Origin: Vandiemenella viatica
Taxonomy: Eukaryota > Arthropoda > Insecta > Orthoptera > Morabidae
Assembly: GCA_031002005.1 (NCBI GenBank)
Contig: JARYHS010006964.1
Location: 1,302,001-1,366,000, forward strand
Length of the DNA stretch: 64,000 nucleotides
Reading direction: 5' to 3'
Shown: one piece after another, positions 11,216-24,580 of the stretch
Numbering within the stretch: position 1 is the first letter of the stretch
Layout: each line of letters opens with the position of its first letter
The notes under the pieces: model-generated
The model's database searches: none
What the model saw: only the letters and a program-made list of their open reading frames with translations
Told to the model about the DNA's origin: nothing
Position numbers and translations under genes: made by a program

Positions 11216-14200
11216 ATAGGCTCTTCTAAGTATTCTGTGAAGTTCTTCATCACGCAGGCTACTAATTGTGGTAATTTATCAGGATATTTGACACCACTCC
11301 ATTTTATGATCGGAGAACCGAGGATAGAGAAGGTTACGACTGATTCAGCTCTAGGTGATATACACTATCCTATGAGAATGAGAAGACGGCTAACTGGTAG
11401 TGAGTCAGTTTAATGTCCACTGAAAACTGTGCATTTACAGTCGATAAGATCTACTCCGAATGCTAGCATCTTAAAGCTAAATTACTGCTTCCAGTACTGA
11501 CTGATGGATTGAATGACAATGACGCGAGACATGGCAACTCGGTTGGAAAGCATTAGCACTAGGCGAGGCTACGAGAGTCGGCGCGATCGACAAGCTGACC
11601 CATATTGACTGATTCAAGTATACACGAAGAATGAACGAGATTAATGCTACTTAAGTGAACAAGTACTTGCTTCATAGCTGACCGGAACGAACCAGGCGAA
11701 TGTGACTTTCCTTTAAGTATTTTTATCGAACAAGCTATGCAGAACTGCGTCTGTCTTCACCGATCAGACCCGTTGCAAGTGATATTCACAAAGTATAGCT
11801 ACTATCCCGAAAAATGCCATAAGCTCTCAATCAAATCCTTAGGCAAAAACGACCTTCAAATTAGTTCAGATGTTATTCATACGCAAATTTCAGCGATTTT
11901 GTCAGTAACTCACTAACTGATGATCGTCAATATGCCAAAGTAATATCCATAGTCATAGAAAGCCGACATTTGGAATACAGATAAATGTTTACCCTCACCT
12001 CATACGAAAAGTCTGATAGTTTCCATATATCTCTCACTTACCTACCCCTACCACAAAATCGCTTTCTGCCCTTATTACTATTCATACATTAACTTATCTT
12101 CATAGACGGAACTTACTTGGTTTAACTAACGCGTTAAATATCACTTAATTTCTTTCCTTACTTTATATTTAGCAAAAAAAAAAAAAAGAATCTACCACTT
12201 CATTCTGACATTAAAATTCCACCGCATAAACAGTAATCCTAGAATCAAATAATTTGGTATACATATACGGATTCATCTCTAAATCATAAGAAAATCTGAT
12301 ATTGATTTTTTCCCTTATACAGTATGTAGGTATAATCCCAAAAATAAATAATTCGGGCACATATTTGCGGGGTAATTGCGTTGCTCTGGATGATGCTAAT
12401 ATGCCTGAGATTTCTATACGGCATAGACACCAGCAAGTTTAATTAACATCTGAAATTGTACTTTGTTCCTATGCTTAGTTTGGTAATTACTTGTTATTTA
12501 ATTATAGAGGTATTTAAATTGGCGGCAACCAGCATTGCTCGGCTACAGCACACTCCCATTGTTTCAGAGAGAGGGGCATATCATCTTCAATTCTGAATTG
12601 TTCTTAAAGTGAATCATTATGTGTGAACGATTATTCACAATAAGCGATCAACATACAAAAAGAAATGAGATCCCACAAAAACATACCTGTAAAAATATTA
12701 CAAGTCTCACGCTTATGTAGTGAATAAAAGTTGAGAACTTGTTCTGAGCCAAGTCTATACTTTGCAGTGTTTATTCACTTCAATTTATGAAATGAAATGG
12801 TTTCTCTCATTATTATCGATCGTTTATTTAGAATAAAAAATCTGATGACTTGATCATTATGAATATAATAATTTTACTGAAATGGAAGGCATAATAATGA
12901 CCTGTAAAACTTGAAAAAGTGCGAGGGAACTCTTGGTGTTTATGTATTTTATGTTTGATAAAGCAACACAATTAATATATATATATATGTATACATATGT
13001 TTCCTAAAATATGGCATAGATAGTAGGCAAGTCATCTGAACTTTCTAAATCTAAATAAGCGATCTATAACCCAGAGAGAAACTATATGAGTAAATGATAT
13101 ATATTTATAAAATCCTGAAACTATCTTGCAAAATCAAAAATGCTCAGTGGTTAATAAACAAAAGAGATTGATATTTGATCTCTCCTGCTACTCTAAACAT
13201 TGTAATGGTCTCCTATGATTCATTATGAGCAAGAGGAGAGTTAAGGAAATTGGAATGAAGAGGTAAATTAACCATTATTACAACAATGTATGCCCTGCCT
13301 ACTTGTAAATGACATTTATTCTAAATATAATGTAATAAATGTAGATTTGAAGCAGAAAACTAATACCTAAAAATATACCTTTAAAACCAATTTTATAATA
13401 CTTATCACTAACTGAGGCAAGCTTTGTAATATGAGAAATATATAAATCTACAGACATTATTACTACTGAGTACAGCTTATCCTTATGTATATTAAGTAGC
13501 ACACTAATATTTCAATACATTAAAATGAAAACATAAAATAGTGTGTAAACTTCTCTGCCACATAAAAGCTAATACACCCACATTTTTCTACCTGTGGCAA
13601 AAATACAGATGAAAAATCTAATACCTATCAAAAACTACACTGACATCCCCATAACTAGTTTAGTAATTATTTCAACATTAAAGATAAAGTCAAATATCTT
13701 TCACTCAACATCCAACTCAGAACTAGCCATAAGTCATGTTCAAACCATTTATGAGCTAACAGACATTAAATTACACATTAACTAAATAAATAACATACAA
13801 ATATTACTTATAGTGTTCATGCTATATTTTAAATAATGTTACCAAAATTACAAAGATTTATTAAGACAATACCTGAAATAATTTAGTTAGAAAAACTGGA
13901 AAAGTATCTATATTATTATTGTTCTATTCAGTATTTACACTAGCTGCATGAAACTGTATTTCACAAAAAGCAGTTTGATAGGTTTAGTTGAAGTATTACA
14001 CTTAACAACAAAATGCTTTACAATACAGTTAGTAGAAAATAATTTAATCATTACATGATAAATGTCACATCATAAATTAGATATCAAGTCAAATAAATAA
14101 TGCTAACAGTGGTAGAAAAAATTTGATACAAGATATTTAGAAACAAAATTTCAATCATTATTAAACAAATATCATTTCAACCAAGACATTTGACTATACT

Positions 14201-14820
14201 ATGAACATCAGAGAAGCACTACAAAAATGGAAAGAATTATATGATCCATTTCAATTCCTCCATACACCATTATTTTCACGAACTTTATCAGGAATAACAA
14301 GTTAATCTATAATAATTACTTGATAACAGATATTTTTTGTTCTCAAGTGTACCTTGATGAACGCATTTACTGTGATTTTTCACACATTTATCAATGAAGT
14401 AATAATTTTAATCAGTATTTTTAGGTGTCATACTATTATTTTTTTAATTCCTCAGACATTAAAAGAAAATGGACAATAAAACAAATTTATTTTCTGCTGC
14501 ATTTTAAGAGTTACAGAAATCAAAATGAACTCTCTTATACATTTCAAGAGTTCCAAACTCCATACACTATTTTCAAAAATGTTTGTTAGAAATCTGTCAT
14601 TCTACTAGTGAATTGTTTTAACCCTTTCAGGAGTTACATTTTATTTAAATTTATTTCTATAAATATTAGAATAAAATGTGCATTCATTTTAATGAATCCT
14701 CCCATGTTCTTCACGAGTTCCACAAAATTTCACTTAAATTAACTCACTTGTGTAGATGCCAAACCATACAACAGAATTTTCAGAAACTCCACATGAAAAA
14801 GTTCTTTTTTTATAAATGAA
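11216..14820. other. Non-coding outer part of the left arm
   Basis: This 3.6 kb is conserved with 54,400-57,700 of the right arm but contains no open frame I can support. It probably represents the 3' flank, and perhaps the 3' untranslated region, of the zinc-finger gene. It includes a short TA microsatellite near 12,976. Nothing else was recognised. Confidence 0.5.
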
Positions 14821-14824
14821 TCCT

Positions 14825-15120
14825 CTTATGCCATTTAGGATACACAGACCTAGTAAAAGATTTTCCACATATATCACAAATAAAAAGCTGTTCACCTAGA
14901 TGAAGCCTCTCGTGACTTTTAAGCATCCAATGCTCTAAAAAATATTAAATTTAACACAAAAATATCTGTTTAATTACTTGAATCCACTAATGAGTTTTAA
15001 GATTCCTAGAATGAGTGAAAGACATTCTGTAAACTTTAGAAGGAAATGGATGTTCAGTTAAATCAATCTGATTGTGTATTTTAAGACCAACAGCTACTGT
15101 AAAGATTTTCTACAAACTTC
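14825..15120 (-). pseudogene. Decayed extra zinc fingers downstream of left ZNF copy
   Basis: Minus-strand sequence still encodes one recognisable finger (FICDICGKSFTRSVYPKWHK, then RIHL and a stop) and vestiges of two or three others separated by stops. The same decayed series follows the right copy (54,101-54,360), so the ancestral protein once had a longer C-terminal finger array that died before the duplication. Confidence 0.7.
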
Positions 15121-16290
15121 TCAAGAACATGGACGTTCACGTAAATGAATCCGGTAGTGTTTTTTAAAATTCCCAGAATGAGTAAAAGACTTTCCACATA
15201 CTTCACAGGGAAACGGACGTTCACCTAAATGAACCCTCTTGTGAGATTTAAGATTCCAAGAATAAATGAAAGATTTTCCACACACTTCACAAGAAAATGG
15301 ACGTTCACCTAAATGAATGCAGATATGTTTTTTAAGATTCCCAGAATTAGTGAAAGATTTTCCACAAATTTGGCAAGGAAACGGACGTTCACCTGAATGA
15401 ATCCTCTTGTGTGTGTTACGATTCCCCGAATTAGTGAAGGACTTTCCACAAACTTCACAAGAATATGGACGTTCACCTAAATGAATCCGGTAGTGTACTT
15501 TAAGACTCCCTGATTGTGTGAAAGATTTTCCACAAACTTCGCAGGAAAATGGACGAACACCTAAATGAATCCGGTTGTGAATTAAAAGATTCCTAGAGTG
15601 CGTAAAATGTTTTCCACAAATTTTGCAACGAAATTTGGGTTCACCTAAATAAGTCTTCTTGTGAGCTTTAAGATTTCCAGATTGTGAGCAAGAAAATGGC
15701 CTTTCACCAGAATGAACCCTTATGTGTTTTGTAAGATGTCCAGATCCTATAAAAGATTTTCCACAAATATCGCAAGTATATGGACACTCGCCTGAATGAA
15801 TTCTGTTGTGTGCTTTAAGATGAACAGAATCTTTAAATGATTTTCCACAAACTTTACAATAAAATCGGCGCTCACTCAAATGAATCCAGTTGTGACTTAT
15901 AAGCTCCCCAAAATGTGTAAATGATTTTCACAATCTATACAGGAAAATGGTCGTTCACCAGAATGATTCCTCTTATGAATCTTAAGATTTCCGGATCGTG
16001 TAAAAGACTTCCCATCTACTTCACAAGAAAAAGAACGCTCACCTAAATGAACCCGGTAATGACGTTTAAGACTTCCAGATACTGTGAAAGATTTTCCACA
16101 AACTTCGCAATTAAATAGGGGTTCACTTAAATGAGTTTGCTTATGAGTTTTAAGATGCTCAGACGGTGTGAAAGATTCCTCACAAACTTCAGAAGCAAAT
16201 AGTCTTTCACCTGAATGATTCCATCTGTGCACAGTTTCAGGCAGTTCCTTGTCAAAAATGGGACTGTTACACTGACAGTCATAATAATCT
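15121..16290 (-). pseudogene. Left ZNF copy, exon 3: C2H2 finger array with frameshift
   Basis: The exon begins at 16,290 after a TTTTTTCAG acceptor, in the phase left by exon 2. It encodes C2H2 fingers joined by HxGERPF-type linkers, typical of sequence-specific DNA-binding nuclear proteins. The first block (16,289-15,897) holds two weakened fingers (FASEVC and CEVDGKSF, each missing a cysteine), one good finger, and a fourth that breaks off. A single base, a C on the plus strand, is missing near 15,929 relative to the repeating 'gattttccaca', which shifts the frame into a stop. The next block (15,879-15,121) is open for 252 residues with eight good fingers plus one ([16 protein letters not shown]) that has lost seven residues and a zinc ligand. 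The frameshift makes a complete product unlikely unless transcription starts inside. Confidence 0.85.
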
Positions 16291-16293
16291 CTG

Positions 16294-19200
16294 AAAAAAA
16301 TATGTTTATGTTGATATGCAAAAACATCATACTATAGAAGTATAGGAAAACAAAGTTTAAAGTAATAATAATATTGGTTATTTGTTGACTAGTAGTAAAC
16401 ATTATTTTTACACACAGATATGGGTTACAAGATATAAAAAGGTTACGTTATGTCAACCATCGTTCATCGAGGCTGTTCTTAGTTTAATATTTTGATGAAT
16501 TACTATTCATTTTCTCTACTTTCAATAATATTTTCATTAGCACCTAGTTTCAGTAAATGGTATATTTTTAAGAAATTTTTTATTGATAATGTAAAGTTTG
16601 GGTATATTATCTACACCAGTTTATTCTCACCCCATTTTTTCTCCTTTTTTAAACATGCCCTTTATTTAACTGTAAAAATATTTTTCATTGTTGCTAAATG
16701 AAAAGTGGTGGAATACAGAATTCGTAGGCCAAATATTTGCATAAACAAGAAGATTTATCAAAATGTGGGGAGATTTCCTATTTGAAAGTGAATCAAGGAC
16801 CACAGGTTTGGTGGATAGATAATGACAGGAGGTAGTTGATGTTTGATATTATATGCAAATGCTGAAGGCTATGTCATGAATGATGTTGAATTGAGAATAT
16901 TTTTTTTGAAGGAACTAATTTTTTTGCAAGGAATTAAAGAAAAGAAGAGAATAGATGATAAGCTATGGTTCATGACTCAGTGGTTTAGTTAAGGTCAATC
17001 TTGAAGGAAGAAACCACAGAGGAAAAGCTGCTTTAAAAACCAAATTATAAATGACATGAAATCTAACAGCTATATAGAATTAAAAACGCATAAAATTTGC
17101 ATTTATGAATAATTACCACAAACCAGTCCATATATTGATTACAAAGAAGAACTTCTACAAATCGCAACGATTTGTCCATAGCTTCCACATTGTGTCTGCC
17201 GTTTTCTTCTGCTGATGAAGGATTAGATGCTCAATAATTACTGGTTATATTGTTCACTTCTATTCGATGTATCAACACAGACCCAACCCCAAATAAATAA
17301 AGAAACTGTAATAACACCATCTTCGATAGTAAGTGGTGACTTATTACCCTAATTTTTACATACACCATTACAAACTGCTCTATTCATCTTCCTAATAGCT
17401 TCCATTAAATAATAAAATAATATAGTATCAGTTACTGAGTTCTTTCTAAGCCAATTTCAACAGACAAAACTAGGTGCTCTCCATAGGCTCCTCCCAATCA
17501 ACTCAATGCCAATAACAGGCCCATATTATGCTGCTGCACCTAAGTAATGACTTTGCTTCCCAGTTATATTTCCCCTACCATCATTCATATATTCTATCAA
17601 AACTTTCATTAATATCTCCTAAGTGAGTCTTTGCTAACTGATTAAAAACATGCCTAGATATTTACAGCTTATGCCTTTCGCTATCATTCCCTGTCACAAA
17701 ATACCTTTATTCTAAAATCTTGTAACATATTAAACTGGCTGTTCTTTTCAATTATCATAATTCCATGCTCACTAACCCACCTAGATGTCAGCTGTATACA
17801 GCCTTCAAATAAGAATTCAACTTTAATATTGTTAGTAAAGCAATTACAAAGTATATCTAAGTATATGGTGTTGCCATAAATCTGAATTCATAAATCTATA
17901 GTCAGTTGAAAAATGGTGAGTTAGTAATAGTTAATCTTACAGGAATTCAACCTATGCAATGTATCAAACCAGTAATTACTTATATTATGTATGGTCATTC
18001 AACCAAAGGCAAACTAAATGACACACAGAATAATAACTATTACAACCTTGAAGCACTTTAAAAATAAGTAAATCAATACAAAGCTATCACAACACCAAGC
18101 AAAATTAATATCCACAAAAATATAAAATACAACTGGCATGCAGAAACATGAAAGTAAGGGAAGGTTTTTAATTACAGAGCTGACAATAAACAAGAGATTT
18201 TGATTACTAACCCACAGAAAACTGCAACTGAATTGAGCAATATTTCCATTGCTATTTTTTATTACTGCTGTGATGAGTATATTTTATGTTTGTACTATTT
18301 TGCATTAAAGATAAAGATTTATCAATAACTTTTCATAATTTTGTTTTACTTTCTTTTCAATCTATTATATACGATATGATATAAATAATTATATATTTCT
18401 TTTTATACGAAATTGTTATTTAAACCGGAAATTTGGTACTTCCCTTTTATAAGTAATACATTGAGAACCATGACTACATGTTTTACAGATCATCTAAAAT
18501 GTCTAAAAAATATCCTTAAGAATAGTTATAATTAAATTTATAGATCTGCTTAATATTCATTGTCAATTTTTACATAACACAATTTTTAAATTTTCAATCG
18601 TTAATTACTGCAGATACAAGCACCTAAGATATAGAATATTTATAAATAATTTTAAAAAGTTAACTTAATAAGAAATATCATTATAAGCTACAAAAAAGTT
18701 TCCTAAAATAACACACAGGACTTTTGTAATACCATCTGAAACACCCAAATATACACCTACATTTTTCAAGCATAAATTAATACCGGTAAACTAGAAACAG
18801 ATATACAAAAACTAATTATTAAATTATTATGTTACATCTAAGAATTTCATTTGTATATAAGGTCTGTTAAAATAAAATTTATCTCTCTCCTATTACCCCT
18901 ACCCTCATAATACTAAATCCAAAAATATTATGGAAATAATAGAAGTACAAAATCGAATAAAGAATCTGGGAGAAAATATATTATAAAACCCATTAAAGAA
19001 ATATTTGTTGCACCTAAACCAAATATAAGGTAATTCTGTCATTAACTTATATTTTTACTACTTAAAAATACTCCCAAAGATGATTTTATAAATACTGCAA
19101 TTAAACATTAGGATCAACTGCTTATCTCACAGTTAAATACACAGTAAATGAATGACCCAAGTCTTAATATAACTCAGATTCTGCAATCTGCAGTCTTTCA

Positions 19201-20343
19201 GAATCGCAGCGATTTTAGCAAAAAGTTCTCTATATTTAGGGCCCATTTCCTTTTTGTGAATATGTGGTGATTATACCTAATTGGTTGTCTAAAGAACAAC
19301 AAACTAAATTAGTTATGATAATTCTGTTTAACATTTTAGTAATCATAATTATACAGAATTAAATTTTATAACGCACCTTGACTATTTTAACAGAAAGATG
19401 TAAACTTTATGAATAAAACCATTAACTGGTTGTCTGCCTATGTGCAACATATTTGTACACATAATTGAAAACTTACATATATTAACATTTGCAATATAAA
19501 TAAGGATTATTCATATGCACTATACATCTTTCAAACTATTGATTAATTTTATAGCCTACTGTCCATACCTGGATAGCTTTTATGCTATAGTCATGAATTT
19601 TAATAGTTATTTATTTATAATCAGTAGGATATAAAAAGCCAGTTTACTAGCAAAAATATATTAAGAGTGTTTCTACCTAATTATCCAGTTCTGAGTCTTG
19701 CAACAGGCAGTTTACTTTTGAAAAATATTAAATACTGAATTGTTTAAAAATTTTATTTTTCAAACTTAGTTCAATAGAAAATACATGTTTTTTACCTAGA
19801 TTATATAATACCAAGAGAGAAGTAAATGTTAATTGATTAAAGAGTTGATTTTCAATTCCAATGTGGCCAAGATGCTTTTAGTAATCCATGGTATCTTGAA
19901 ATCAGTATACCAACATGAATGACTAACACAGATAAAACAATCTATTTCCTTCTTACCAACAGTAATCCCCAGCTGCCTTTTGTATCATGACCTAATTTTT
20001 CATGCTTTACTTTTTTCTTCAATTGGTTAATCTCAGTAGTGAGCCTTTGCTACCAAATTATGTTACATTGAGACTAGACACTGAAGTAGCTGGCTATGTG
20101 TTATTCCCAGAATTATTTTAGAACTTCCTAAATTTTGTCATAGATCACTTACCAAACTCGCTCAGACAACTATCAAAATGTTACCTACAGGATCAATCAC
20201 TAACATCTCATTTGATTAAACTGATGGTAAACAAGGAATATTAACTCCAATTTTAGTGCAAAACTTCTGATCACAAGATGTAAACAAAATCAAACTTCAA
20301 ATTAACTGCTGTATCAATATTTAATAGGAAGGCCTTAGCTTAC
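16294..20343 (-). other. Intron 2 of left ZNF copy
   Basis: The donor GTAAGC (complement of 20,338-20,343) and the TTTTTTCAG acceptor before 16,290 bound a 4.05 kb intron. It is collinear with the right-arm intron once the 2.74 kb hAT insertion there is subtracted. No gene was seen inside. Confidence 0.8.
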
Positions 20344-20887
20344 CTTCTTTGTGAAGTTCTGCTGTTGGATTTATGGAAATACTGTTTTGTCATATCATCA
20401 AAATCTTCAGAGTAATATGTGCAAATACATAAGGGTATTGCAATAGCTGATATATGGGTGAATACATGTTTTTTTAGAGAGCACCAAGATGAAAAAGTGT
20501 CTCCACAGGATGAACAAACAAGTTTGATTGATGAAGGCTGTTTAAATATAGTTTCCTTGTTCTCTTCAAATTTGTGGCAAAACAACTTTGATTGATTTGA
20601 GAAAATTTCACCAGAATTTAGGCAAATATGTAATGGTGTATTTAGCAATAGACTGAAATGACTAAAAACATGCCTAATCAGCAAATCCCTAGTGGTGAAA
20701 TACTGAAGACACTTGGCGCATGTATATTGTGATGGCTTGTTCACTGACATGATGCTCTCATTAGCTATACTCATATGGCTCCATTCAGATCAGTTTAAAG
20801 AAGACTTCGAACATTTAACTTGTTCAACAGGATAATATCACTTGTTTGCAACACAGACATATTTTTTGTTGATACGCAACTTTTGAC
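20344..20887 (-). pseudogene. Left ZNF copy, exon 2: N-terminal zinc-finger-like domain
   Basis: The exon runs from a CTTTGCAG acceptor (complement of 20,888-20,895) to the donor. Its ATG at 20,774 opens 431 coding bases, exactly as in the right copy. The peptide begins [20 protein letters not shown] and contains two canonical C2H2 units (CAKC...H-x3-H near residues 19-39 and CSSC...H-x3-H near 87-107) and two imperfect ones. The second unit reads CLNS where the right copy has CLNC, so this copy has lost a ligand. About 20 of 144 residues differ from the right copy. The exon itself is open, but it feeds a broken third exon. Confidence 0.85.
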
Positions 20888-21390
20888 CTGCAAAGAAAGA
20901 TAGGAAAAAAAAATCCTTTAGACTGGGTGATCATATTTGTGTAAGAAGAGCCTCCAGAGGTTTGGACTACTATAAAACATCACTATGGAGTTACATATAG
21001 ACATACCAAAATAGCACACATTGTTTTAAAAACTATAAAAGCATTAAACATTCTGTAATCAGTATAAAAATAAATAAAAACTTTCATCACACCAAGTTAC
21101 CTATTACTCATGGATATTATAAATGCTATATAATAATCACATGTATGACAAAACAACTACCAGTTACTAATTATTGTTATTTAGTGGCATGCATGTACGG
21201 ATCACGTACGACTGCCACTGAACAGTGGGGGGAGGGTCAATGAACTAGTATTAGTTCAACATTCTGTAGGCTACAGGCAGACTCCAACCAGAATTTGATT
21301 TGTTCAGTTTGCGATAATTGGAGAAATTTGTCAATTGGAAGAAATAATTATCATTAAGTACACCTGCTAAGATTACAAATAAAATTAAGA

Positions 21391-22857
21391 TTAACCCTTT
21401 GACTGTTGTAGTCGCATTAACGCGCGTGGCTTCTATCTCGCCCAGGTGTTCTAGACGCGTTTACGTGCGCCCTTGTTCCTTCCGTCAGGTGCTCTGGAAG
21501 TATATACAAATGCCGCCTTTCCGCCCGTCCGGGCTCTGGACGCGTTTAGACGTCCGGCCGCTCGGGTCCCTGTGTGTTCTGCAGGTTAGGTAGCCGTATT
21601 TCCACCCTGGGTGTTTAATTGCTTTCCAATGTCCGATCCATGAGTGTTTGCAGGTGTGATCTTATTTGTGTTGCTATTTTTATTTTAGGTTATAAAAAGG
21701 AAGAAATCATGGAGATTCTTTATAGAAACGACAGTGAGAATGATCTGTTTGATCCGGATGATAGTAATGACCCTTCGATAGGAGCTCGAAGTAATAGTCC
21801 TAAGCCTTGTACTTCAGCTAGTGGAAAACGACCATCTGTCTCCACAAGACGTGACCATTTTCAGTATCTGAAGCTTCATATAGTGAGAGCTAAATGTGTG
21901 AAAAAAGACGACGCTATAGTGACAGGTTTGACAGGAAGAAGAGCAATTCTCGTCCTTTTGTGCATACGTTAGGAGATTCAGCTGAAGGACACAAACATGG
22001 ATTTGGTCAAAATTCCAGTGTTCTGTCATTTTTTTAAATATTTTTAACAGAAGATCATACAAAATATATTGCTGAAGAAACCAATGGATTTTATTTATAT
22101 ACCAAGACAAATACGCCAGAATCAGTTCACTCTAGATTTTCAAGGTGGAAGGATTTACTGACAGCCAATTTCGAAATATTATTCATATTAAAAATTCAAA
22201 GAGCACGCAAACGGGTAGATGCGCTGGATGTTCGAAACAGAAAGTGCGTCCAGAAAGCAGGTAAGAATACAGAACATGCAATGTACAGTACCATTGTGTC
22301 TTGTGCCACGTTTCAAGGCTTGTTACACGAAAATAATTATTAACCATGGGTAACTGCACTGTAATAAATACATCACTTTTATACACCTCTAAAACTAAGT
22401 GAAATACAAAAATTAAACTTCGCCAGTGACGGTCCAATGCCCAGAACCAAAAGAAGGATGGAAAACATATGCAGAATTTATGAAAGGTATTCAAACACTT
22501 AACTACTCTCCTTATGAATTACTGTGCTAACAAACAAAAAAACCAAACAGATATAAGTTGCTGTAATATCTATTTAGCATATGAAGTACCTGTACGTTTG
22601 TCTACGCAGAGCTTTAAATTGTAAAACTTTAGATGTCAGAGTAACTGTATTTATTTTGTATCTGGAGTTTCAAAACACAAAGCGACAGCCGAAGGCTGTC
22701 ACACACAACGCCCCAGAAATATTCAGCACAAAGCAGTCTGAACCGCGTGCCGAACTAAGCAGCTCAGGTATCGGCCAACCGCGGTCCTCTCAGCGTGACA
22801 ACTTAAGGAGCACCCAGCGAGGGCTCTGCCAGCAATCCCTAGCAGTTAAAGGGTTAA
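21391..22857 (+). mobile_element. Internally deleted piggyBac element (left-arm copy)
   Basis: TTAA at 21,391-21,394 and 22,854-22,857 flank an element that begins CCCTTTGACTGTTGTAG and, from the other end, CCCTTTAACTGCTAGGG. These are the target site and end type of piggyBac. Inside, an acidic N-terminus (MEILYRNDSENDLFDPDD, start 21,709) leads, with frameshifts, to a late segment CAGCSKQKVRPES that matches the cysteine-rich C-terminal domain. The RNase-H-like catalytic middle is missing, so it cannot move by itself. The right arm has the same element with the same internal junction, so it inserted before the duplication. Confidence 0.9.
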
Positions 22858-23522
22858 GGAAGAAACTCATTGATCCAATATACAATTCAGTAGAGGTGTA
22901 ATGTGACAGCTGTATTACAATGAACAAATTACAAGGCTAAAGAGTTAACAGTGAGAGTAGCTAGCTTGAATTTAGTTATTACAGAAAAATATTACTACTT
23001 AATATGATGTAGAATATACAATGAGGAACACATAAAGCCAGACAGGGCAATGTGATTGTATATAAGAGACTGACACACAAGTTATTACAAGAATTCAGAA
23101 GGAAGCCTAGCTCAGTTAGTAGCTGAAATGATACACAGACTAAACACATGGAGGATAATGGACTCACTACAACAGCTCACAAGGCATGTTCACACTGCTG
23201 CCAAATGAGTATTGTACACTGCAGGGGAACTTTCTACTCAGGAAGAAAATGACCAGAAAATACTAAAGACCACACAGTCTCCATTCTGCTGGAAATGAAA
23301 TTCAGAGCTCTATCTCTCCTATACAGCCTTCACACCCAATGGCCACAAGAAGGGTAAATATTACCAGTTGTTAAATTTTAGTACAAGGGCATAATATTTC
23401 TTCCATTTTTGTTGAGAATGTAAACCAGCAGAACAGGATTTCATGGGTACATGTTATTTAGATAGGAACATAATGCAGTGTTTCAGAAAGATAGGGATTT
23501 ATTTTTTCACTCTGAATCATTT
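22858..23522. other. Intron 1 sequence shared by both arms
   Basis: This matches 43,030-43,690 in the right arm. No gene was seen; short open frames (for example 22,979-23,167 minus) are incidental. Confidence 0.5.
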
Positions 23523-24549
23523 ACAAGTTCCTTATATTAGAAATTGGCAAAAGTAATTTCACTTGGGAAAAAGATTAACTTGTTGATATTTGTGTGGATG
23601 GAACTGTATTTCTATTTCTAATTGGTATTTACAAAGTTAATACGCATAGTATTTACACAATTAAGTGTTTAGTGAGGGTAGGCCCAACATAATTGAAACA
23701 CTTTTTTTATCTTTTTAGATATTTTTCCAAAGCAACAGAAGACAACTTCATTTCCTTTAGCACTTAAAGTGTACGTTCTTCATGTAGCTATAGTTGGATC
23801 CACTGTTTGTAAAAGAGTATTTCCTGAGACATCTAATAATAAATCTCTTGGTTGTGGATAGTAAAAAGAATGGGCTGGACCTTTTGGGTGTAAAAAATGT
23901 ATTCGGTACATGTCACTGTATTTTTCTTCAATGTATCCTAGCCACCGAGAGTCGTAATATGCTACTGTCACAAAACCAGCAGCAATATTTTCCATATCTG
24001 ACGGTGTTATTTGGTTCACTGTTGTCACATATTTAAGAGACTCGTCAAGACTAAAATCATAAGGCTTGACAGTAATTTGACTCTCTGTGTGGGGTTTATA
24101 TGAGTGAAACTTTTGAGTTCCCACAACCCCTTCTGATTCACTAAACTGAGGAAGTAAGTATTCTTTGGTCTCATCAAGTTTTCTGTCGTGCAATATTCAA
24201 AGTCATTTTTTTTTTATGTTTTCCATGGCAAATACATAAAGTGATTTGGGTGTTAAAATTTGTTGGTCATATGGCCTTTGTAAACCGGCTTCAGCAGCTA
24301 GCCGCTTAACAGTTACGCCAAGGCCATCGAATGCACTCTTGCCATGGGATGTTGCAAAGAACTCCCACTCTGCCTCAACTTCAAAAGCAGTTTTATGCAA
24401 ACACAAATTAAGGACGTTTTTCTTATTTTGGGTAATGTTAAATATAAAGGATAACTTAATCATTTAACTTTGTTAGAATTATGTAGGCCTACCTTGGTAT
24501 TCATAGCCTATAAATAGTCTGCTTTTTACCTCACTAGTGTGTATTCAGG

Positions 24550-24580
<31 letters not shown>

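Noticed and set aside
11057..11413. 118-codon plus-strand open frame
   Set aside because: Most of it is SINE sequence and its poly-A tail; it is not conserved as an open frame in the right arm.
16492..16701. 69-codon plus-strand open frame and similar short frames in introns
   Set aside because: They fall in AT-rich intron or flanking DNA, are rich in F, I, K, L and Y as expected by chance, and are not preserved in the mirrored arm.
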